A stretch of 64,000 nucleotides of DNA from Bacteroidota bacterium (GCA_023151185.1 JAKLJL010000005.1:1-64000); one strand, 5' to 3'; positions 1-8,983 are shown, counted from the stretch's first letter. The notes: generated from the sequence alone by a model not told the origin. Numbers and translations are program-made.

Positions 1-290
1 TCTAAAGGAGGGGTTAGGGGTGGTTTGGCTGTTTTCTCAGAACCAAAAGAAAACTGCCCAGTCAGGCACCCAAAGTTTGCAGTTTTAATTAGCAGAATCG
101 CGCCGTGCAGCGTGGGAGACGTTTCGTGTGTTTCAGATCCTGACCGAAAAACCACAGAACCCGGGAGTGTGGAACAAGCCATCCGGTCAGGATGTGGGGG
201 CAGGCGGGAAAAGGCAAGGAAACGGCGGGTTCGATTCTGCACAGGATTTTTGGGTACTTTTTATCCGTAAAAAGGACCTCCCCGAAGGGA
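1..290. repeat. Dispersed structured repeat, copy A (cut by window edge)
   Basis: First of three copies of a long repeat (others near 5338-5640 and 5890-6150). It is built from nested inverted repeats: GCAGAATCG at 92-100 pairs with CGATTCTGC at 232-240, ATCCTGACCG at 137-146 pairs with CGGTCAGGAT at 184-193, and CCACA at 152-156 pairs with TGTGG at 168-172. Downstream is a near-perfect hairpin, GGTACTTTTT/GTAAAAAG, at about 250-276. The distance across the outer stem is exactly 149 bases in all three copies. An open frame of 81 codons crosses it but is probably not a gene. Confidence 0.85.
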
Positions 291-666
291 AAGAGAGTAT
301 GAGATTGCCGGTCCGGCGTTTCGCCGGATGGATGGGGACTTTTTTAAAAAAGTCCCGCAAAAACTTAACCGCCCAGCCGCTCTATGACTTGTGACTGGCG
401 CTCCGGTCCTGAAAAAATCAAAACAAGAACGATGATCTGAAGTATTAATTCCCGCTCACAGACACTGATTTTTTATAACCGGACACTTCGCTGGTCACTG
501 CGTCGACCCCAAGACTTCGTCGCGGGCAAGCGGCTGACGGCGGAATAAAAAATTCTAACTTCGAGAGCCTCAATGTACGGGGTTTTAGTGTCCGGAAACT
601 ACGCAAAATCCCGCTCTGCAACTTTACTGGGACAAATCCGTACTGACGCAGGCTCCGCCTGCCCGG
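291..666. other. Intergenic region with palindromes
   Basis: No gene is supported here. It holds a CCGGCGTTTCGCCGG hairpin at about 313-327. A perfect 22-base palindrome lies at 335-356: GGGAC, six T, six A, GTCCC. A phrase beginning acttcgagagcctca near 558 recurs at about 5314 and 6212. A GCAGGC/GCCTGC hairpin is at about 647-661. These are the same kinds of short repeats as in the 5.0-6.6 kb block, so both stretches belong to one repeat-rich class of intergenic DNA flanking the two secreted hydrolase genes. Confidence 0.7.
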
Positions 667-697
667 TTGGTTGCCGGACGGGGACGGATTATTTTTG
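667..697 (+). promoter_or_regulatory. Bacteroidota-type promoter for the M16 peptidase
   Basis: TTG at 667-669, 20 bases, then TATTTTTG at 690-697, which matches the TAnnTTTG minus-7 element. Transcription is predicted to start near 703, giving a leader of about 22 bases that contains the ribosome binding site GGAAGGA. Confidence 0.65.
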
Positions 698-724
698 CCA
701 AACACCAATCCGGAAGGAAATGAA

Positions 725-3601
725 ATGAAATCTGTTCTCCTGCTTCCGGTAGCCCTCTCTCTTTCGGCTGCTCTGGTTTCTGCCCAGACCCGTCTGATCG
801 AAAAGGTTACCAAAACCGGCGATGAAATTGTCATCCCGTACGAAAAATATGAACTGTCCAACGGACTGACCCTGATTATCCATGAAGATCATTCGGATCC
901 CGTCGTTCACGTCGATGTGACCTACCATGTCGGGTCTGCCCGTGAGGAAGTCGGCAAATCGGGTTTTGCCCATTTCTTTGAACATATGATGTTTCAGGGA
1001 TCGGATCATGTGGGGGATGACCAGCATTTTAAAATTGTTTCTGAAGCCGGCGGAACCCTGAACGGAACGACCAACTCTGACCGGACGAATTACTTTGAAA
1101 CACTTCCCTCCAATCAGCTTGAAACAGCTCTCTGGCTTGAAGCAGACCGGATGGGTTTTCTTCTGGATGCCGTAACCCAGCAGAAATTTGAAATCCAGCG
1201 GTCCACCGTTAAAAATGAACGGGGGCAGAATTATGACAACCGGGCTTACGGAACGGTTTATGAACGGATTGCCAAAGCCATGTACCCGGTGGGTCATCCG
1301 TATTCCTGGTCCACCATCGGCGATATTGAAGACCTGAACCGGTCGGATGTGAATGACCTGAAACGGTTTTTCCTTCGGTGGTACGGACCGAATAATGCAA
1401 CACTGACCGTTGGCGGAGATGTCAATCCAAAAACTGTTATCGCCATGGCTGAGAAATACTTCGGTCCGATTCCAAAAGGTCCGGAAGTGAAGCCCCAGCC
1501 GTATCAGAAAATCACTCTCGACAAGGACCGGTATATTTCCTACACGGATCCGTTTATCCGGTTCCCGGCACTGGTGATCACCTTCCCGTCGGTTCCGAAC
1601 CGCCATCCGGATGAGGCTCCGCTGGATATGCTGGCGGATATTCTCGGCGGCGGAAACAATTCCATTTTCTATAAAAACTTCGTTAAAACCCAAAAAGCCG
1701 TTTTTGCCTCTGTGCAGAATCCCTGCCAGGAACTGGGCGGCCAGTTCATGATTCAGGTCTTTGCCATGCCGGTTCCGGGTCTGTCGCTTGCCCAGCTTGA
1801 AAAAGACATCCGGGCTTCGATTGACGAATTTGAAACCCGGGGTGTGACCGATGAAGACCTCATCCGGTACCGGAATCAATATGAATCCCAAACGGTCAAC
1901 GGACTGACTTCTGTGGCCGGAAAAGTCTCCCAGTTGGCAGCCTATCAGACCTTTACCGGGAATCCGAACGGAATCCAGAAGGAATTGAAACGGTATGCCT
2001 CGATTACCCGTGAGGATGTAATGCGGGTGTACCGTGAGTACATCAAGGGACAGAAGGGAGTGGTGCTTTCTGTTTTAACGCCCACTATGGAAGGGCAGGC
2101 TGCTGCAGCTGATAACTTTACCGTTTCCCGTGACGGCTATGTTCAGCCGGTTGATCCGGCTTACACCGGTCTGACCTACAAAAAACCGGTCAATGAATCT
2201 TTTGACCGCAGCAAACAGCCGGTCCCTTCGAAAGCACCGCTGGTTCCGGTTCCCGAAATCTGGCAGCATTCCTACACCAACGGGATGGAAATCATCGGAA
2301 CGGTTGCACCCGAAGTTCCGGTTGTCACGATTACCCTTACGCTGGACGGCGGTCATAAACTCGATGCGTTAGCTCCCGAAAAGTCGGGTCTGGCTGTTCT
2401 CACTGCAGCCCTGATGAATGAATCCACCCAAAATTATACGACTGAAAAACTCTCGGTTGAACTGGAAAAGTTAGGCAGCAGCATCACGTTTTCTGCCGGA
2501 ACCAAGTCTACCGTCATCACGGTAAACAGTCTGAAGAAAAACCTGGATGCAACCCTGGCCCTGCTGAATGAAAAACTCTTCTCGCCGCTTTTTTCTGAAG
2601 ACGATTTTGCCCGTGTGAAACAGCAGCAGATCGAAGGAATCAAAGCTGCCGCCAAACAGCCGGCGACGATTGCCTCTCAGGCTTTTGCCCGCCTGACCTA
2701 CGGGGATGGCAGCATTTACGCTGTTCCGGATGCGGGATATCAGGAAACAGCCGAAGCCATTCAACTGGCTGATGTGAAGGCGTTTTATCAGAAATGGTTT
2801 GCGCCTGAACTGACCGATGTGGTCGTGGTTGGTGACATCACCCAGAAGGAATTCATCCAAAAAACCGGTTTCCTGGCCAACTGGAAAAAGAAAAAAGTGA
2901 AACTTCCGGAGATTCCTGTTGCGGCAAAGTCAGAAAAGACCAAAGTTTTTCTGATGGATAAACCCAAAACACCCCAATCTGAAATCCGGATCGGATATCT
3001 GACGGATATGCCGTGGGATGCAACCGGCGAGTATTACAAATCCACCCTGATGAACTATCAGCTTGGAGCAGCCTTCAACAGCCGGATCAATATGAATCTG
3101 CGGGAGGATAAAGGCTGGACGTACGGTGCCCGGTCTTATTTCACTGCAGATGAAGATCCCGGGTATTTCGTGGCCGCTGCCGGTGTCCGTGCGGATGCAA
3201 CCGACAGTTCCGTTGCTGAGTTTATGAAGGAAATTTCGGGGTATGCAGCCGGTGGTCCGACTCAGGAAGAACTGGTGTTTACTAAAAATTCCATTGGTCA
3301 GGGGGATGCCCGTAAGTATGAAACACCGGATCAGAAAGCAGGTTTCATCGGCCGGATTCTCAAGTACAAACTGACTCCGGATTACGTGAAAAAGCAGAAC
3401 CAGATTCTGGAATCGATGACAGCCGGTGAAGCGGCAGCCCTGGCAAAGAAGAACCTGCCGGCTGATAAGCTGCGGATCGTGGTGGTTGGCGATAAGGAAC
3501 TTGTAAAACCCGGACTTGAAAAACTGGGTTATGAAATCGTCGAAATTGATGAACGGGGAAAAGTCATTTCCTACGACGTTCAGAAAGACAAAACGAAATG
3601 A
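725..3601 (+). CDS. M16 family zinc peptidase, two-repeat, exported
   Basis: 958 residues. A signal peptide (residues 1-20, ending LVSAQ) is followed by two pitrilysin-like halves. The first half has the inverted zinc motif HFFEH at 83-87, with the expected downstream Glu in the segment VKNERGQNYDN; the second half lacks HxxEH, as is normal for fused M16 proteins. The likely role is degrading peptides in the periplasm or at the outer membrane. The start at 725 was chosen because it has GGAAGGA six bases upstream and yields a clean signal peptide; an upstream TTG at 671 falls inside the promoter. The gene is monocistronic, with a promoter in front and a terminator behind. Family assignment is firm; substrate unknown. 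Confidence 0.93.
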   Translation: MKSVLLLPVALSLSAALVSAQTRLIEKVTKTGDEIVIPYEKYELSNGLTLIIHEDHSDPVVHVDVTYHVGSAREEVGKSGFAHFFEHMMFQGSDHVGDDQHFKIVSEAGGTLNGTTNSDRTNYFETLPSNQLETALWLEADRMGFLLDAVTQQKFEIQRSTVKNERGQNYDNRAYGTVYERIAKAMYPVGHPYSWSTIGDIEDLNRSDVNDLKRFFLRWYGPNNATLTVGGDVNPKTVIAMAEKYFGPIPKGPEVKPQPYQKITLDKDRYISYTDPFIRFPALVITFPSVPNRHPDEAPLDMLADILGGGNNSIFYKNFVKTQKAVFASVQNPCQELGGQFMIQVFAMPVPGLSLAQLEKDIRASIDEFETRGVTDEDLIRYRNQYESQTVNGLTSVAGKVSQLAAYQTFTGNPNGIQKELKRYASITREDVMRVYREYIKGQKGVVLSVLTPTMEGQAAAADNFTVSRDGYVQPVDPAYTGLTYKKPVNESFDRSKQPVPSKAPLVPVPEIWQHSYTNGMEIIGTVAPEVPVVTITLTLDGGHKLDALAPEKSGLAVLTAALMNESTQNYTTEKLSVELEKLGSSITFSAGTKSTVITVNSLKKNLDATLALLNEKLFSPLFSEDDFARVKQQQIEGIKAAAKQPATIASQAFARLTYGDGSIYAVPDAGYQETAEAIQLADVKAFYQKWFAPELTDVVVVGDITQKEFIQKTGFLANWKKKKVKLPEIPVAAKSEKTKVFLMDKPKTPQSEIRIGYLTDMPWDATGEYYKSTLMNYQLGAAFNSRINMNLREDKGWTYGARSYFTADEDPGYFVAAAGVRADATDSSVAEFMKEISGYAAGGPTQEELVFTKNSIGQGDARKYETPDQKAGFIGRILKYKLTPDYVKKQNQILESMTAGEAAALAKKNLPADKLRIVVVGDKELVKPGLEKLGYEIVEIDERGKVISYDVQKDKTK

Positions 3602-3665
3602 TTGTCCGGGGTTCCCGGTTGCAGGTACCCTGACTGTACTGTGACCCCGTAACGAGTCTTCAGAT

Positions 3666-3698
3666 TCCCGGCGGCAGGTTAGCTGCCGGGAGTTTTTT
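3666..3698 (+). terminator. Rho-independent terminator after the M16 gene
   Basis: TCCCGGC..GCAG pairs with CTGCCGGGA across a short loop, with a small bulge, followed by AGTTTTTT. It ends the M16 transcript. Confidence 0.8.
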
Positions 3699-3737
3699 CC
3701 ATCCTTTTTTGTCCCCGTCCGATTCCTTCAGCCTTCG

Positions 3738-3768
3738 TTGAAACTTGTTTTTCGTCCTGCTATCTTCA
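3738..3768 (+). promoter_or_regulatory. Bacteroidota-type promoter for the GH5 gene
   Basis: TTG at 3738-3740, 20 bases, then TATCTTCA at 3761-3768, a near match to TAnnTTTG. The predicted start near 3774 gives a leader of about 45 bases. Confidence 0.55.
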
Positions 3769-3818
3769 GCAGGCAATCAACTTGCTTTTTCCACCATTCC
3801 ATCCGAAAGGACACGTCC

Positions 3819-5021
3819 ATGAAACTCCTGATTATGCTGATACTTTGTCTTTTTACCGCCTCGGTTTCGCCGGCACAGTATATTTCCGTCAAGGGAAAAT
3901 CGTTCCTCGATCCGGCCGGAAAACCAATCCTGCTGAAAGGCACCAATCTGGGAAACTGGCTGGTTCCTGAAGGTTATATGTTTAAATTCAAGGATACCTC
4001 TTCACCCCGGATGATCGGTCAGGTTATTACCGAACTGGTCGGCCCGGAAGAAGCAGAAAAATTCTGGAACGCGTATTACGGGACGTACATTACAGAAGGG
4101 GATATCCGGCAGATCCGTGCACTGGGATTTAACCACATCCGGGTGCCGTTCAACTTCCGTCTGGTGATGGAGGAAACCGGACCCAAAACACTCAAGCCGG
4201 AGTTTTTCGGGCTGATGGACCGTCTTCTTGGCTGGTGTGAAAAGGAAAATCTGTACGTGGTTTTCGATATGCACTGTGCCCCCGGCGGACAGACCGGCGA
4301 CAATATTGATGACAGTCACGGATTTCCCTGGCTGTTCGATTCACCTGACCAGCAGGACCGGGCAATCCTGATCTGGGAAGAATTTGCCCGCCGGTATCAG
4401 GACCGGAAAATCGTTATCGGGTATGATCTGCTGAATGAACCGATCGCCCATTATTTCAATGCGGATACATTGAACCCGAAACTCGAGCCCCTGTACAAAA
4501 AAATGACCGCCGGAATCCGGAAATATGATAAAAACCATCTGATTTTCCTGGGCGGGGCCCAATGGGACAGTAATTTCAAGCCGTTCGGACCACCGTTTGA
4601 TGATAAACTCGTGTACACTTTCCACAAATACTGGACCGCAACGGATGTTTCAGTCATTCAGGATTATCTTGATTTCTCTGAAAAATATCAGGTTCCGCTG
4701 TGGATGGGGGAATCCGGTGAGAATACCGATGAGTGGATTACCGAATTCCGGAAAACGCTGGAGGCAAATTCGGTAAGCTGGTGTTTCTGGCCCTACAAAA
4801 AGATGGATGCGACCTCGTCACCGGCAACCTTTAAAAAACCGGCTGACTGGGATTTACTGGTCACCTACGCCGAATCTGACCGGTCGAATTACGGAAAAAT
4901 CCGGGAGAAGCGACCGGATCCGGCCAGGGTGAGGAAAATTCTGGCAGAACTTCTGGAAAACTGCAAAGCCGACCACTCGACGGTCAATGAGGGGTACCTA
5001 AAGGCTCTTGGGCTGAAGTAA
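3819..5021 (+). CDS. Secreted glycoside hydrolase family 5 (cellulase-like)
   Basis: 400 residues with a signal peptide (MKLLIMLILC...SPAQ, about 20 residues). GH5 landmarks are all present: NWL near 46-48, HIRVPFNF at 106-113, the general acid/base Glu207 in LLNEP, H269 and Y271 in FHKYW, and the nucleophile Glu298 in WMGESGE. It should hydrolyse beta-linked glucans or mannans outside the cytoplasm; the exact substrate cannot be read from the sequence. The start was set by CGAAAGGA 8 bases upstream and the signal peptide. No carbohydrate-binding module is visible, and the protein is about the size of a lone catalytic domain. It has its own promoter and is followed by a repeat block. Confidence 0.93.
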   Translation: MKLLIMLILCLFTASVSPAQYISVKGKSFLDPAGKPILLKGTNLGNWLVPEGYMFKFKDTSSPRMIGQVITELVGPEEAEKFWNAYYGTYITEGDIRQIRALGFNHIRVPFNFRLVMEETGPKTLKPEFFGLMDRLLGWCEKENLYVVFDMHCAPGGQTGDNIDDSHGFPWLFDSPDQQDRAILIWEEFARRYQDRKIVIGYDLLNEPIAHYFNADTLNPKLEPLYKKMTAGIRKYDKNHLIFLGGAQWDSNFKPFGPPFDDKLVYTFHKYWTATDVSVIQDYLDFSEKYQVPLWMGESGENTDEWITEFRKTLEANSVSWCFWPYKKMDATSSPATFKKPADWDLLVTYAESDRSNYGKIREKRPDPARVRKILAELLENCKADHSTVNEGYLKALGLK

Positions 5022-5042
5022 CAGCCGGCGGGAAGGGAAATT

Positions 5043-5215
5043 CAGAAGGCAGAAGACAGGAGTCAGAAGACAGGAGTCAGAAGACAGGAGTCAGAAGACA
5101 GGAGTCAGAAGACAGGAGTCAGAAGTCAGAAGACAGGAGTCAGAAGTCAGAAGACAGGAGTCAGGAGTCAGAAGACGGTAGACAGGAGACAGTAGGTGGT
5201 AGACAGTAGATAGTA
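5043..5215. repeat. Heptad tandem repeat (CAGRAGN)n
   Basis: About 170 bases built from a 7-base unit, CAGAAGA alternating with CAGGAGT, so most of it repeats every 14 bases, drifting at the right end into gacagtagg-type units. There are no unique spacers, so it is not a CRISPR array. A degenerate stretch of the same unit recurs at about 6161-6207. Runs like this are prone to slippage and to assembly errors. Confidence 0.9.
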
Positions 5216-5244
5216 GGCAGTAGGTGGTTCTGGTGGCTGTCCTT

Positions 5245-5280
5245 CGGCAGGCTTGGTCCCTGAGCTGGGTCGAAGGGCAG
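5245..5280. repeat. Short dispersed repeat of the CCCTGAG...TCGAAGGG type
   Basis: CCCTGAG and TCGAAGGG separated by a few bases, preceded by a ccttcggcaggcttggt phrase; a second copy is at about 6342-6360. Similar intergenic repeats are, from memory, common in environmental genomes; function unknown. Confidence 0.6.
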
Positions 5281-5337
5281 GAACCGCTCAAAGCCACCAT
5301 TAGTAACCGGGCACTTCGAGAGCCTCAGTGTCCTTTT

Positions 5338-5640
5338 CCCCTCCTTTTCTAAAGGAGGGGTTAGGGGTGGTTTGGCTGTTTTCTCAGAACCCAAAGAAAA
5401 CCACCCCATCAATCGTCCAAAGTTTGCAGTTTTAATTAGCAGAATCGCGCCGTGCAGCGTGGGAGACGTTTCGTGCGTTTCAGATCCTGACCGAAAAACC
5501 ACAGAACCCATGAGTGTGGAGCAAGCCATCCGGTCAGGATGTGGGGGCAGGCGGGCAAAGGCAAGGAAACGGCGGGTTCGATTCTGCGCGGGATTTTTGG
5601 GTACTTTTTATCCGTAAAAAGTACCTCCCCGAAGGGAAAA
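5338..5640. repeat. Dispersed structured repeat, copy B (complete)
   Basis: This copy begins with a perfect 10-bp hairpin, CCCCTCCTTT/AAAGGAGGGG (5338-5360). The nested stems follow: outer GCAGAATCG/CGATTCTGC at 5439-5447 and 5579-5587, then inner ATCCTGACCG/CGGTCAGGAT and CCACA../TGTGG. It ends with the perfect hairpin GGTACTTTTT..AAAAAGTACC. It differs from copy A only by substitutions across the 149-base core. A CCGGCGTTTCGCCGG hairpin follows near 5663-5677. Confidence 0.88.
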
Positions 5641-5887
5641 GGTGGTTTTGAATGTTAGGTCCGGCGTTTCGCCGGAAGGATGACGAATGAATACCTATTC
5701 GAATTTGGCGGTTGCATTTCCGCACGGAAGAACGGCATTGGCATAACCGGAAATTTGTAGCCGTGCGGATTTTGTGATTTTATTCTTTCCCCCGGGGCTG
5801 ACGCCCCGGGCTACCAGGATGTCACCCCTCCGGGGCTGAGGGCACTGTTGCGTCGGGGCTGAGGTTGCAGGTCCGGCGTTTTGCCGG
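5641..5887. other. Intergenic, short repeats only
   Basis: No gene supported. A GGGGCTGACGCCCC-type palindrome with the tail GGGCTACCAGGATGTC is at about 5793-5825, followed by CCCCTCCGGGG. I recognise this as a recurrent intergenic repeat style of environmental genomes. Another CCGGCGTTTTGCCGG hairpin is at about 5873-5887. Confidence 0.6.
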
Positions 5888-6150
5888 TTTGTTGCCAAAC
5901 CCAAAGAAAACCACTTCATCCGTCGCCCAAAGTTTGCAGCCGAATTAGCAGAATCGCGCCGTGCAGCGTGGGAAACGTTTCGTGCGTTTCAGATCCTGAC
6001 CGAAAAACCACAGAACCCGTGAGAATGGAACAATCCATCCGGTCAGGATGTGGGGGCAGGCGGGCAAAGGCAAGGAAACGGCGGGTTCGATTCTGCACAG
6101 GGTTTTTGGGTACTTTTTATCCGTAAAAAGTACCTCCCCGAAGGGAAAAG
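5888..6150. repeat. Dispersed structured repeat, copy C
   Basis: The third copy lacks the CCCCTCC hairpin seen in copy B. Its outer stem is at 5948-5956 and 6088-6096, again spanning exactly 149 bases. The apical stem is weakened (CCACA now faces AATGG), while the longer inner stem and the GGTACTTTTT..AAAAAGTACC hairpin are intact. Confidence 0.87.
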
Positions 6151-6644
6151 AAATTTAAAAGGCAGGAGTTAGGAGACAGAAATCAGGAGACAGAAGTCAG
6201 GAGAAATCCGAACACTTCGAGAGCCTCAGTATCCGGGGTTTTTGTTAAAGGTACTTAGATATCGTGTCATCTCGATACGACTCACTATGTTCGTCACTCG
6301 GTGACCGGGGTTTTCAGTCATTAGATGACTGGGCTACCCGGTCCCTGAGTTTATCGAAGGGTGGGTACTTTTTATCCGTAAAAAGTACCTCCCCGAAGGG
6401 AAAAGGAGTTTTTGAGAGTTATCGGTCCGGCGTTTTGCCGGCCTGCAATCTGGCAGTTTAACGGAATCAGAATTTACGCTTAATGGAGCACAGAAGAACG
6501 GATTCAACTGCTGGAAGTCAGGTAAAGGGAAATCTTCTGGTGGCGGTCGGCGATCATCACGGAAAGGCATTTATTTTCATGGGAAAAGTGCCAATTAAGA
6601 ACCCGTCCGTTCAGGTCAAAACACCGTCAACTGCAACTGCTGAA
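6151..6644. other. Intergenic with degenerate repeats and a lone terminal hairpin module
   Basis: No gene supported. It holds degenerate heptads (6161-6207), another acttcgagagcctca phrase (about 6212), a CCCTGAG/TCGAAGGG repeat and a fourth copy of the GGTACTTTTT..AAAAAGTACC hairpin (about 6365-6390) with its CCCCGAAGGG follow-on and CCGGCGTTTTGCCGG. The hairpin module therefore moves or survives separately from the 149-base core. Short frames here have no recognisable similarity. Confidence 0.65.
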
Positions 6645-6675
6645 ATAAAAAAAGGCTGCCATCCGGCAGCCTTTT
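6645..6675 (-). terminator. Terminator of the patatin-recO-htrA operon
   Basis: AAAGGCTGCC (6651-6660) pairs perfectly with GGCAGCCTTT (6665-6674) across a 4-base loop. On the minus strand it is followed by a T tract, 24 bases beyond the htrA stop. Confidence 0.88.
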
Positions 6676-6699
6676 GGGTGTCAGCCAAAGACGGTCACG

Positions 6700-8238
6700 T
6701 TACAGAATCGTGACGCCGATATATTGTGCCTGTCCGTCGGGAGTTTTGACCTTGAGCAGAACGGCATCTCCCTTTTCTTTTTTCGACAGAGCCGAATTGA
6801 CATCGTCCACCGATCTGACTTCCCGGCGGTCAACTTCAACAATGACAAGACCGGGCGCAAGATCCGAAAACCCGTTCTGTTTTGTTTTATTTACCATCAG
6901 GCCGGTTTCGGTTTTGTACTTGGTCATTTCAGCTTTGGTCAAGGGTCTCAGGTCAACTCCCAGTTTGCTCACCGAGGCATTCTGGGCGACGGCTTCATCC
7001 TCACTGTCCAGACCGGATTCACCCACCGAGGCCAGCGAGCCAAGTGAGTTGCGTTCAACCAGTGTCAGGGTGAAGGAACTTTCCTTCCCGTCCCGCCAGA
7101 TGACCATTTTTACTGCATCACCAGGGCGCTTCGAAGCTACAATTGCCTGAACCTGACTTCCCGAGGAAACGTCGGTCCCGTCAACTTTTAGAATCACATC
7201 TCCCTGTTTGATGCCGGCCTTTTCAGCAGGACCGTCGGCGACCACTTCCTGAACCAGCACCCCTTTTCCTGCAGCCAGCCCCAGCGCCTTGCTCAGTGTT
7301 CCGTCCATTTCCCTCATGCTAACGCCAACGAATCCACGCTTAACCTTTCCGTCCAGAATCAGATCTGTGGCGACTTTTTTAGCCAGATTCACCGGAATCG
7401 CAAATCCATATCCCTGATAACCGCCGGTGCTCGAAGCAATTGCCGAATTGATCCCGATGACAGCACCGTTCATGGCAATCAGCGGTCCACCTGAATTCCC
7501 GGGATTGATTGCAGCATCCGTCTGGATGAAGTTCTCAATTCCGTACCGGTCGCCGATGATGCCGATGTTTCTTCCGAGGGCAGAAATGATCCCGGCTGTG
7601 ACCGTTGAACTGAGGTTTTGGGAAAGCGGGGTTCCGATGGCAATGACCCAGTCACCCACCTCCAGTTTATCCGAATCGCCAAGCGGCGCAACTTCCAGAT
7701 CTTTGGCGTCGATTTTAATCACGGCAAGATCCGTTTGCGGATCCCGCCCGATCAGTTTGGCTGGGAATTCACGCTTATCAAATAAAATAACCTTCAACCC
7801 GTCTTCATCGGCCGATTCGACGACGTGGTTATTGGTCAGGATGTACCCTTCATCCGAGACGATCACCCCGCTTCCCGATCCGACAACCCGCTGGCCGCCG
7901 CCATTGGGCTGTTCGTTTTGCGGATAGTCCGGAAAAAACCGTTTAAAGAATTCGTCATTCCGGAACGGATTTCCGTTGGTTTTTGCTGTGCCTGAGACCT
8001 GGATGTAAACCACTGTCGGCAGCATTTCTTTCGAAACGGCCCGAAATCTGGGACTCGGATCAGGGATGTTGTCAAATTGCTTCAGATCAAAATTCCGGTT
8101 ACCGAGAAGAATCGTTTTCCTGTCGTCACCGAGGGCTGCCAGTCCGGCAGGCACCCAGTCCATTTTCATAAAGAACAGGGCGCCGATCAGAACCCCGGTG
8201 AGGATCAGGGTCATGTTTTTGAACAGAGACTTTTTCAT
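6700..8238 (-). CDS. degQ: HtrA/Deg family periplasmic serine protease
   Basis: 512 residues. An uncleaved anchor or signal (residues 8-24) is followed by a trypsin-like domain with the full triad: His138 in TNNHVV, Asp170 in TDLAV, and Ser249 in GNSGGP. Two PDZ domains follow (about 290-390 and 415-512). It acts as a periplasmic quality-control protease/chaperone. AAGGAAA lies upstream of the ATG. It is the last gene of a three-gene operon, 13 bases after recO. The Deg family is certain; which paralogue (DegP, DegQ or DegS) is not. Confidence 0.95.
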   Translation of the reverse strand: MKKSLFKNMTLILTGVLIGALFFMKMDWVPAGLAALGDDRKTILLGNRNFDLKQFDNIPDPSPRFRAVSKEMLPTVVYIQVSGTAKTNGNPFRNDEFFKRFFPDYPQNEQPNGGGQRVVGSGSGVIVSDEGYILTNNHVVESADEDGLKVILFDKREFPAKLIGRDPQTDLAVIKIDAKDLEVAPLGDSDKLEVGDWVIAIGTPLSQNLSSTVTAGIISALGRNIGIIGDRYGIENFIQTDAAINPGNSGGPLIAMNGAVIGINSAIASSTGGYQGYGFAIPVNLAKKVATDLILDGKVKRGFVGVSMREMDGTLSKALGLAAGKGVLVQEVVADGPAEKAGIKQGDVILKVDGTDVSSGSQVQAIVASKRPGDAVKMVIWRDGKESSFTLTLVERNSLGSLASVGESGLDSEDEAVAQNASVSKLGVDLRPLTKAEMTKYKTETGLMVNKTKQNGFSDLAPGLVIVEVDRREVRSVDDVNSALSKKEKGDAVLLKVKTPDGQAQYIGVTIL

Positions 8239-8251
8239 GGTGGATGTTTCC

Positions 8252-8983
8252 TTATAAATCTAAATGATACCTGAGATGTTTTTCCATCAAATGTTCAAGT
8301 GATTCATACTGAAGGCGGTCCGGTTCCGAGGCAGGCGGGGAGATCTGTCCGGGGTAAAGCCAATGACCGATCAGTTCAATCACGGGCGTTTCGACGGCAG
8401 CATCGGTTTTCATGTTCCGCCTGCAGTCTTCACAGTAAATCTGCCCGGTCGCAGTCGAAAATCCAACCGGCTGCTGAGGGTCAAACTGCCCGAAGGGTTT
8501 GGAACAGGAACCGCATTCGAATGTGTTGGGTTCCGTCCCGTTCAATTGGGAGAGTCTCAGGTAAAATTTGGCAAACAGGGCAGGGTGAAGGGTTTCAGCG
8601 GAGCCCAGTACCGAAAGGACCCGGACGGCCAGAGAAAAATAAGCCCCGGCATCCGGATGCGGAATCTGGATTTTCAGCAGCCAGTCCAGAATCCGGAATC
8701 CGGCCATCATCCGGTCATAATCGGTCAGAAGCAACCGCCGGTGACCCGAAAGACTGGCCTGGGATAAATTCTGCAGGTCACGGCCGGGTTTAAAATGAAG
8801 AATCACTTCAAGTTCGGCAAGGGGTTGAAGCAGGTTTCCGTATTTCGAGGATCTGGACCGGGCTCCTTTGGCAATCACCGAGACTTTTCCGTGATCAGGC
8901 GTCAGCAGAGTGGCAATTTTGGATGTATCCGAGTAGGGAATTGTCCTCAGTACCAGAGCCTGGGTTTTTACCGGTTCACTCAT
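8252..8983 (-). CDS. recO: DNA repair protein RecO
   Basis: 243 residues. An N-terminal OB fold (residues 1-80, KTQALVLRTIPYSDTSKIATLLT) is followed by a helical domain with the zinc site Cys157, Cys160, Cys184 and Cys187 typical of the family. RecO loads RecA on gaps together with RecR and anneals single strands. It lies 18 bases downstream of the patatin gene and 13 bases upstream of htrA on the same strand. No strong ribosome binding site is visible next to its ATG, so it may rely on translation of the upstream gene. Confidence 0.93.
   Translation of the reverse strand: MSEPVKTQALVLRTIPYSDTSKIATLLTPDHGKVSVIAKGARSRSSKYGNLLQPLAELEVILHFKPGRDLQNLSQASLSGHRRLLLTDYDRMMAGFRILDWLLKIQIPHPDAGAYFSLAVRVLSVLGSAETLHPALFAKFYLRLSQLNGTEPNTFECGSCSKPFGQFDPQQPVGFSTATGQIYCEDCRRNMKTDAAVETPVIELIGHWLYPGQISPPASEPDRLQYESLEHLMEKHLRYHLDL

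Noticed and set aside
689-1891. 400-codon frame on the minus strand opposite the M16 gene
   Set aside because: It is the antisense shadow of a clear M16 coding sequence; its translation has no recognisable domain and its end overlaps the promoter region.
5043-5215. CRISPR array in the repetitive stretch
   Set aside because: Repeats are 7 bases long and directly adjacent, with no unique spacers, and there are no cas genes.
25-6126. Three 81-codon open frames (25-270, 5372-5617, 5881-6126) of equal length inside the repeat copies
   Set aside because: Differences between copies mix silent and amino-acid-changing substitutions, the end of the frame is the hairpin itself, starts differ, and no ribosome binding site is present. 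Equal length follows from the indel-free repeat.
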